From Sulfurisoma sp. (GTDB lineage: Bacteria > Pseudomonadota > Gammaproteobacteria > Burkholderiales > Rhodocyclaceae), in NCBI GenBank assembly GCA_030691075.1, contig JAUYFI010000096.1, forward strand, positions 1 through 46,079: DNA of 46,079 bases. Reading direction: 5' to 3'. The notes beneath the pieces were generated by a model that did no database searches, was not told the DNA's origin, and saw only the letters and a program-made list of their open reading frames with translations. A program made the position numbers and the translations under genes. This document shows positions 42,751 through 46,079 of this stretch, one piece after another. The first letter of the stretch is position 1; the number at the start of each line of letters is the position of its first letter.

Positions 42751-43668
42751 CTATTGGGAATTCTTGCGGATGGCATTGCGGATTTCGTCGATGGCGTTTT
42801 CGATATCCTCGTCGGTCAGCTCGGGCAGCGGCGTCGGGCGCCGGTCGAACTCCGGCATCTGAGTGCTGTGCGCGTCCATGGGCAGGGACTGCGTCTCGAC
42901 CGATTGCAGAGTGTCCTCGCCATAGTTTTCGCCCCAACTCATGGCGACGAGCGAGAGATTGTCGCAGTTGGGGCCGCCCATGCGTTCGGCTTCGTCGAGC
43001 AGCCCCGGCACGGCCTGCATGACATCGCGGCCATGCAGCGCCGTCGTGATCCGTAGGTCGTCGAGCGGCCCCCAGACGCCGTCGCTCATCAAGGCGATCA
43101 TGTCGCCGCGCGCGAGCGTGGTCTTGCGCGAAAAATCGAACTGCGGGTTCTGCAGGCCGCCGAGGCAGGAATAGATGCGGTTGCGCAGTGGATGGTGCAG
43201 CGCCTCGGCGGCCGTCAATTGACCGTCATCGACCATGGCCTGCACGGTCGAGTGGTCGCGGGTCTTGGCGAGCACGCGGCCGTCGCGCAGCGCATAGAGC
43301 CGCGAGTCACCGGCGTGCGCCCAGTAGGCGATGCTGTCCTGGACGATACAGGCGACGCAGGTGGTGCGCGGGGACTCCGGTTCGGGCAGGCGCTTGGCCA
43401 GCGCATAGTCCTGCACCGCCTGGTGGGCGTTCTGCAGGCCACCGGCGAGGAACATGAAGGGGTCGGCCAGCCGCGGTTTCGCCTCGCGCTGAAAAGCCTC
43501 GGTCAGGTACTGCACGGCGATCTGCGCCGCCACCTCGCCGTGCAGGTGCCCGCCCATGCCGTCGGCGACCACCATCAGCAGCGCCTCGCGCGAGTAGCAG
43601 TGTGCCAGCCGGTCCTGGTTGTTGCGGCGCTTGCCGACGCGGCTTTCCTGATAGATGGTGAATTTCAT
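42751..43668 (-). CDS. PP2C-family serine/threonine protein phosphatase
   Basis: Metal-dependent phosphatase expected to reverse the action of the Ser/Thr kinase encoded just upstream. The 305-residue protein starts at the ATG at 43668. PP2C motifs are RRNNQDR, VVADGMGGHLHGEVAA (metal-binding Asp and Gly), YWAHAGDSRLYALRDG, LMSDGVWG and NCDNLSLVAM. An acidic C-terminal extension of about 55 residues (ELTDEDIENAIDEI near the end) lies beyond the catalytic domain. It precedes rph by 15 bp. The substrate is unknown. A 193-bp gap full of palindromes separates it from the kinase gene. Confidence 0.94.
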   Translation of the reverse strand: MKFTIYQESRVGKRRNNQDRLAHCYSREALLMVVADGMGGHLHGEVAAQIAVQYLTEAFQREAKPRLADPFMFLAGGLQNAHQAVQDYALAKRLPEPESPRTTCVACIVQDSIAYWAHAGDSRLYALRDGRVLAKTRDHSTVQAMVDDGQLTAAEALHHPLRNRIYSCLGGLQNPQFDFSRKTTLARGDMIALMSDGVWGPLDDLRITTALHGRDVMQAVPGLLDEAERMGGPNCDNLSLVAMSWGENYGEDTLQSVETQSLPMDAHSTQMPEFDRRPTPLPELTDEDIENAIDEIRNAIRKNSQ

Positions 43669-43686
43669 GCTGTCTCCGCCGGGCCG

Positions 43687-43843
43687 CCCCGCGCAAGCGC
43701 GGGATAAGCTGGCCCCCCCCTCCCATCCTCCCCCGTCGAGCGGGGGAAGTGACTAGTCACCCCCGCCCCAGGGGCGGGGGAAGGGGGGTGGGTTGCGTTC
43801 TTGCCCAAGGGGGTGCGCTTGCGCACCCCCTTCTTCGAGAAGG
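43687..43843. repeat. Cluster of stacked palindromes between kinase and phosphatase genes
   Basis: Five consecutive inverted repeats: CCCGCGC/GCGCGGG (43688-43703), CCCCCG/CGGGGG (43730-43746), the 12-bp palindrome GTGACTAGTCAC (43749-43760), a 10-bp arm CCCCCGCCCC with its inverse (43760-43780), and AAGGGGGTGCGC with its inverse around TT (43807-43832). The last overlaps a sixth small stem, CCTTCT/AGAAGG (43829-43843). Almost the whole gap is self-complementary. Confidence 0.75.
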
Positions 43844-43861
43844 TGGACGAGGGGAAGTGGG

Positions 43862-44806
43862 TCATTTTCCGATTAACCCCCGCAGCCGTTGGCTGAGGTT
43901 GTCGATCCAGGTTGCTTCATGCACGGCGTGCTGCTGCTCGGTAAGCACCTTCTGCAGCGCGAAAACGGAGAGGGGCCGCTCGAGGTAGTCGAGGTCGAGG
44001 CACCAGTCGATGGTCTCCAGCAACTGTGGCGAGTACTTGCCTGCCCACTTCTGGGTGGCCGACTCGAAACGATCCTTTTCCAGGCGGTCGATGGCCGGCT
44101 GCGGCACGGTGCCGCCGAGGCAGGCATACATGCTGGCGCCGACGGCGTAGATGTCGGTCCACGGCCCGAGTTGGTCCGGCGCCTTGTACTGCTCGGGGGC
44201 GGCGTAGCCCGGCGTGTACATCGGCTTGAGGTCGGGTCCCTCGTTTTCGAGCGCCTGGCGCGCGGCGCCGAAGTCGAGCAGCACCGGGTTGCCGTCGATG
44301 CGCAGGTAGATGTTGGCGGGCTTGATGTCCAGGTGCAGCAGCTTGTGGGTATGCACTTCGCGCAGGCCATTGAGCAGCCGCGCGAAGACGTTGCGGATGA
44401 AGCTCTCCTTGATCTCGCCCCTGTGCTTGTTGATGTGTTCCTGCAGTGTGCGGCCGCGCTCGTACTGCATGACCATGTACACGGTCTCGTTGGCGCGGAA
44501 GAAGTTGAGCACGCGCACGACATTGGGATGATTGAGGTGGGCCAGCGCGCGGCCCTCCTCGAAGAAGCACTTCATGCCGTGGCGAAAGGTGGAGCGGTGC
44601 TCCTCGGAAATCACCGGCAGGATGTCGCCGGCGGTGCGCAGCGCCAGCGAGTTCGGCAGGTACTCCTTGATTGCCACCGGCGTGTCCTCCTCGTCGTAGG
44701 CAAGATAGACGATGGAAAAGCCACCCATCGAGAGCTGCCGCTCGATGCGGTAGTTCTCCAGCGGGTAACCGGGGGGGAGCGGCTGGTTGGCCTGCGGTGG
44801 CGACAT
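43862..44806 (-). CDS. Hanks-type serine/threonine protein kinase
   Basis: A 314-residue cytoplasmic kinase with no transmembrane or sensor domain. It starts at the ATG at 44806. The motifs are LSMGGFSIVYLAYD (glycine loop), VAIKEY (Lys47), HLDIKPANI (catalytic Asp160, with Leu in place of the usual Arg of HRD, so a non-RD kinase), DFGAA (178-182) and YAAPEQYKA with WTDIYAVGASMY. It is upstream of the PP2C gene in the same direction, a kinase-phosphatase pair. The targets are unknown. Divergent yicC lies 96 bp away. Confidence 0.95.
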   Translation of the reverse strand: MSPPQANQPLPPGYPLENYRIERQLSMGGFSIVYLAYDEEDTPVAIKEYLPNSLALRTAGDILPVISEEHRSTFRHGMKCFFEEGRALAHLNHPNVVRVLNFFRANETVYMVMQYERGRTLQEHINKHRGEIKESFIRNVFARLLNGLREVHTHKLLHLDIKPANIYLRIDGNPVLLDFGAARQALENEGPDLKPMYTPGYAAPEQYKAPDQLGPWTDIYAVGASMYACLGGTVPQPAIDRLEKDRFESATQKWAGKYSPQLLETIDWCLDLDYLERPLSVFALQKVLTEQQHAVHEATWIDNLSQRLRGLIGK

Positions 44807-44902
44807 GGCGAGGGGATGACTATACTGCCTCGATTGTCCTGATTCGCCACCGGCCTGTAAAGGCGGTCATTCCAAACAAATTCCCAACGGAATTCCATCG
44901 AC

Positions 44903-45769
44903 ATGATCCATAGTATGACGGGATACGCCGCGGCCCACCGCGACCTCGGCGACGCAGTGCTCCACCTCGAACTCAAGAGCGTCAATTCGCGCTATCTCGA
45001 CATCGGCTTTCGCAGCGGCGAGGAGGTGCGCTTCCTCGAAATGCCGCTGCGCGAAAAGATCGCCGCGACCGTGTCGCGCGGCAAGATCGAGTGCCGGGTC
45101 AATCTGCTGGCGCAGGCAACGGCGCCACGCCAGCGCGCGCCGAACCGGGCCGTGATCGAGCAGCTGACCGGCATGGAACGCGCCGTGCGCGAGGCGCTGC
45201 CGGGCGCGGCGCCCTTGACCGTGGCCGAGGTGCTGCGCTGGCCGGGGGTGCTGGCCGAGGAGGCCATCGACCAGGGCCGCCTGCAGACGGAGTGCCTGGT
45301 GCTGGCCGACGCGGTGATCGCCGATTTCCTCGCCAGCCGCGCGCGCGAGGGGCAGAAGCTGGCCGAGATCCTGCTCGAGCGCGCGGGCCGCATTCGCGCG
45401 CACGTCGCCGAGGTCGGCCCGATCCTGCCGCGCGCGCTCGCCGATTACGAGGCGCGGCTGGCGGCCAAGCTGCGGGAGGTGCTGACCAGTCAGGACGAGG
45501 ACCGCATCCGCCAGGAAATGGGCCTCTTCGCCGCGCGCATCGACGTCGCCGAGGAGCTGGGACGGCTGACGACCCACCTTGCCGAGACCGAGCGCGTCAT
45601 CAGGAAAGGCGGCGCCGTCGGCAAGCGCCTGGATTTCCTGATGCAGGAATTCAATCGCGAGGCCAACACCCTGGCGTCGAAGTCGGTGTCGACCGAGGTG
45701 ACCGCGATCGCGCTCGAACTCAAGCTGCTGATCGAGCAGATGCGGGAGCAGGTGCAGAATTTGGAGTGA
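44903..45769 (+). CDS. yicC: YicC-family endoribonuclease
   Basis: The YicC family has been shown to be endoribonucleases acting on structured RNA and small-RNA targets in some bacteria. The 288-residue protein starts at the ATG at 44903. It has the family N-terminus MIHSMTGYAA, then LELKSVNSRYLD and the C-terminal DUF1732 motifs GRLTTHLAETERVIRKGGAVGKRLDFLMQEFNREANTLASK. Length is normal. In many relatives gmk and rpoZ follow. Here a hicAB-type locus follows instead. It is divergent from the kinase gene. Confidence 0.95.
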   Translation: MIHSMTGYAAAHRDLGDAVLHLELKSVNSRYLDIGFRSGEEVRFLEMPLREKIAATVSRGKIECRVNLLAQATAPRQRAPNRAVIEQLTGMERAVREALPGAAPLTVAEVLRWPGVLAEEAIDQGRLQTECLVLADAVIADFLASRAREGQKLAEILLERAGRIRAHVAEVGPILPRALADYEARLAAKLREVLTSQDEDRIRQEMGLFAARIDVAEELGRLTTHLAETERVIRKGGAVGKRLDFLMQEFNREANTLASKSVSTEVTAIALELKLLIEQMREQVQNLE

Positions 45770-45832
45770 TATTTCAGACTGTCTCACGACTACCGCTTGC
45801 TGGTTGATACCATTATTTGCCACCATGCAGGC

Positions 45833-46071
45833 ATGAAGCGAAAGCACCAGCGTACCTTGGAATTGATCTTTTCCCGGCCCGTGTCAGCGAATGTTCGCTG
45901 GGCCGACATTGAGGCGCTGTTCGTCGAGTTGGGCGGGCAGGATCGCGCGTGCTGGTGCGTTTGTTTGGCGACAGGCGGGTATTCCACCGACCGCATCCCG
46001 AGCCGACTACGGACAAGGGCGCGGTAGAGGCCGTCCGCAAGTGGCTCGAAGAACACGGAGTGAAACCATGA
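45833..46071 (+). pseudogene. hicA: HicA-type toxin, frameshifted
   Basis: HicA is a small mRNA interferase with a dsRBD-like fold. From the ATG at 45833 the sequence reads MKRKHQRTLELIFSRPVSAN, then VRWADIEALFVELG, a good HicA N-terminus. At about 45931-45945 homology moves to another frame: GSRVLVRLFGDRRVFHRPHP then EPTTDKGAVEAVRKWLEEHG, ending with TGA at 46069-46071. The catalytic His in VFHRPHP is thus out of frame, and some codons appear deleted. As read it is inactive, or the read contains an error. The stop overlaps the ATG of hicB. Confidence 0.75.
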
Positions 46072-46079
46072 ACACCATG
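46068..46079 (+). CDS. hicB: HicB-type antitoxin, first four codons
   Basis: The ATG at 46068 overlaps the hicA stop (ATGA) and encodes MNTM before the window ends. This matches the usual start of HicB antitoxins behind hicA. Only context and four residues support the call. Confidence 0.5.

Overview
The window is about 46 kb of dense, GC-rich chromosome dominated by housekeeping genes. Family content and gene order point to a betaproteobacterium, most likely Rhodocyclales or a close relative. Pointers are gap-pgk-pyk-fba-purC, lptD-surA-pdxA-ksgA divergent from amgK-murU, a dihydrolipoamide dehydrogenase with its own lipoyl domain next to a homodimeric-type aceE, and a kinase/PP2C-rph-rdgB-hemW block facing yicC. 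The taxon is inferred from gene order and protein family only.

Layout. 1-5434 (+): lower glycolysis (gap partial, pgk, pyk, fba) and purC. 5544-9197: oligopeptidase A, a convergent PilZ/zinc-ribbon pair, xth and a small DUF2892 membrane protein. 9246-14642 (-): ksgA, pdxA, surA and lptD (outer-membrane biogenesis, pyridoxal phosphate, ribosome maturation). 14753-19010 (+): amgK-murU peptidoglycan recycling, then pepP and a UbiH-type ubiquinone hydroxylase. 19037-19302: relic of a GNAT-type toxin. 19394-22563 (-): phoU, rpiA and a 577-aa protein with a PilZ-like tail. 22617-28563 (-): pyruvate dehydrogenase complex (aceE-aceF-lpdA). 28787-32328 (-): ychF, pth, rplY, prs and tRNA-Gln. 32492-37003: icmF, a fused B12 acyl-CoA mutase, divergent from an AraC regulator. 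37141-40318 (+): tRNA-Gly, an IS630 transposase relic, thiS-thiG, an exported protein of unknown function and trmB. 40281-44806 (-): hemW, rdgB, rph, a PP2C phosphatase and a Ser/Thr kinase. 44903-46079 (+): yicC, a frameshifted hicA and the first codons of hicB.

The most unusual signal is a family of short dispersed repeats. I find ten copies in both orientations. Eight lie inside otherwise ordinary genes (ksgA, ubiH, lpdA, aceF twice, icmF, hemW and the exported protein) and keep the reading frame. They share a backbone of about 24-27 bp, into which a related core of 24 or 27 bp is inserted at one of two positions. The DNA is open in several frames, so it encodes different peptides in different hosts, mostly in linkers or surface loops. 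It behaves like a protein-coding repeat comparable in principle to the Rickettsia palindromic elements. I do not recognise it as a described family.

Other second-look items are a 17-bp perfect hairpin with a GCAA loop in the ubiH leader, a run of stacked palindromes between the kinase and phosphatase genes, near-identical lipoyl domains in aceF and lpdA, and three decayed mobile or toxin genes.
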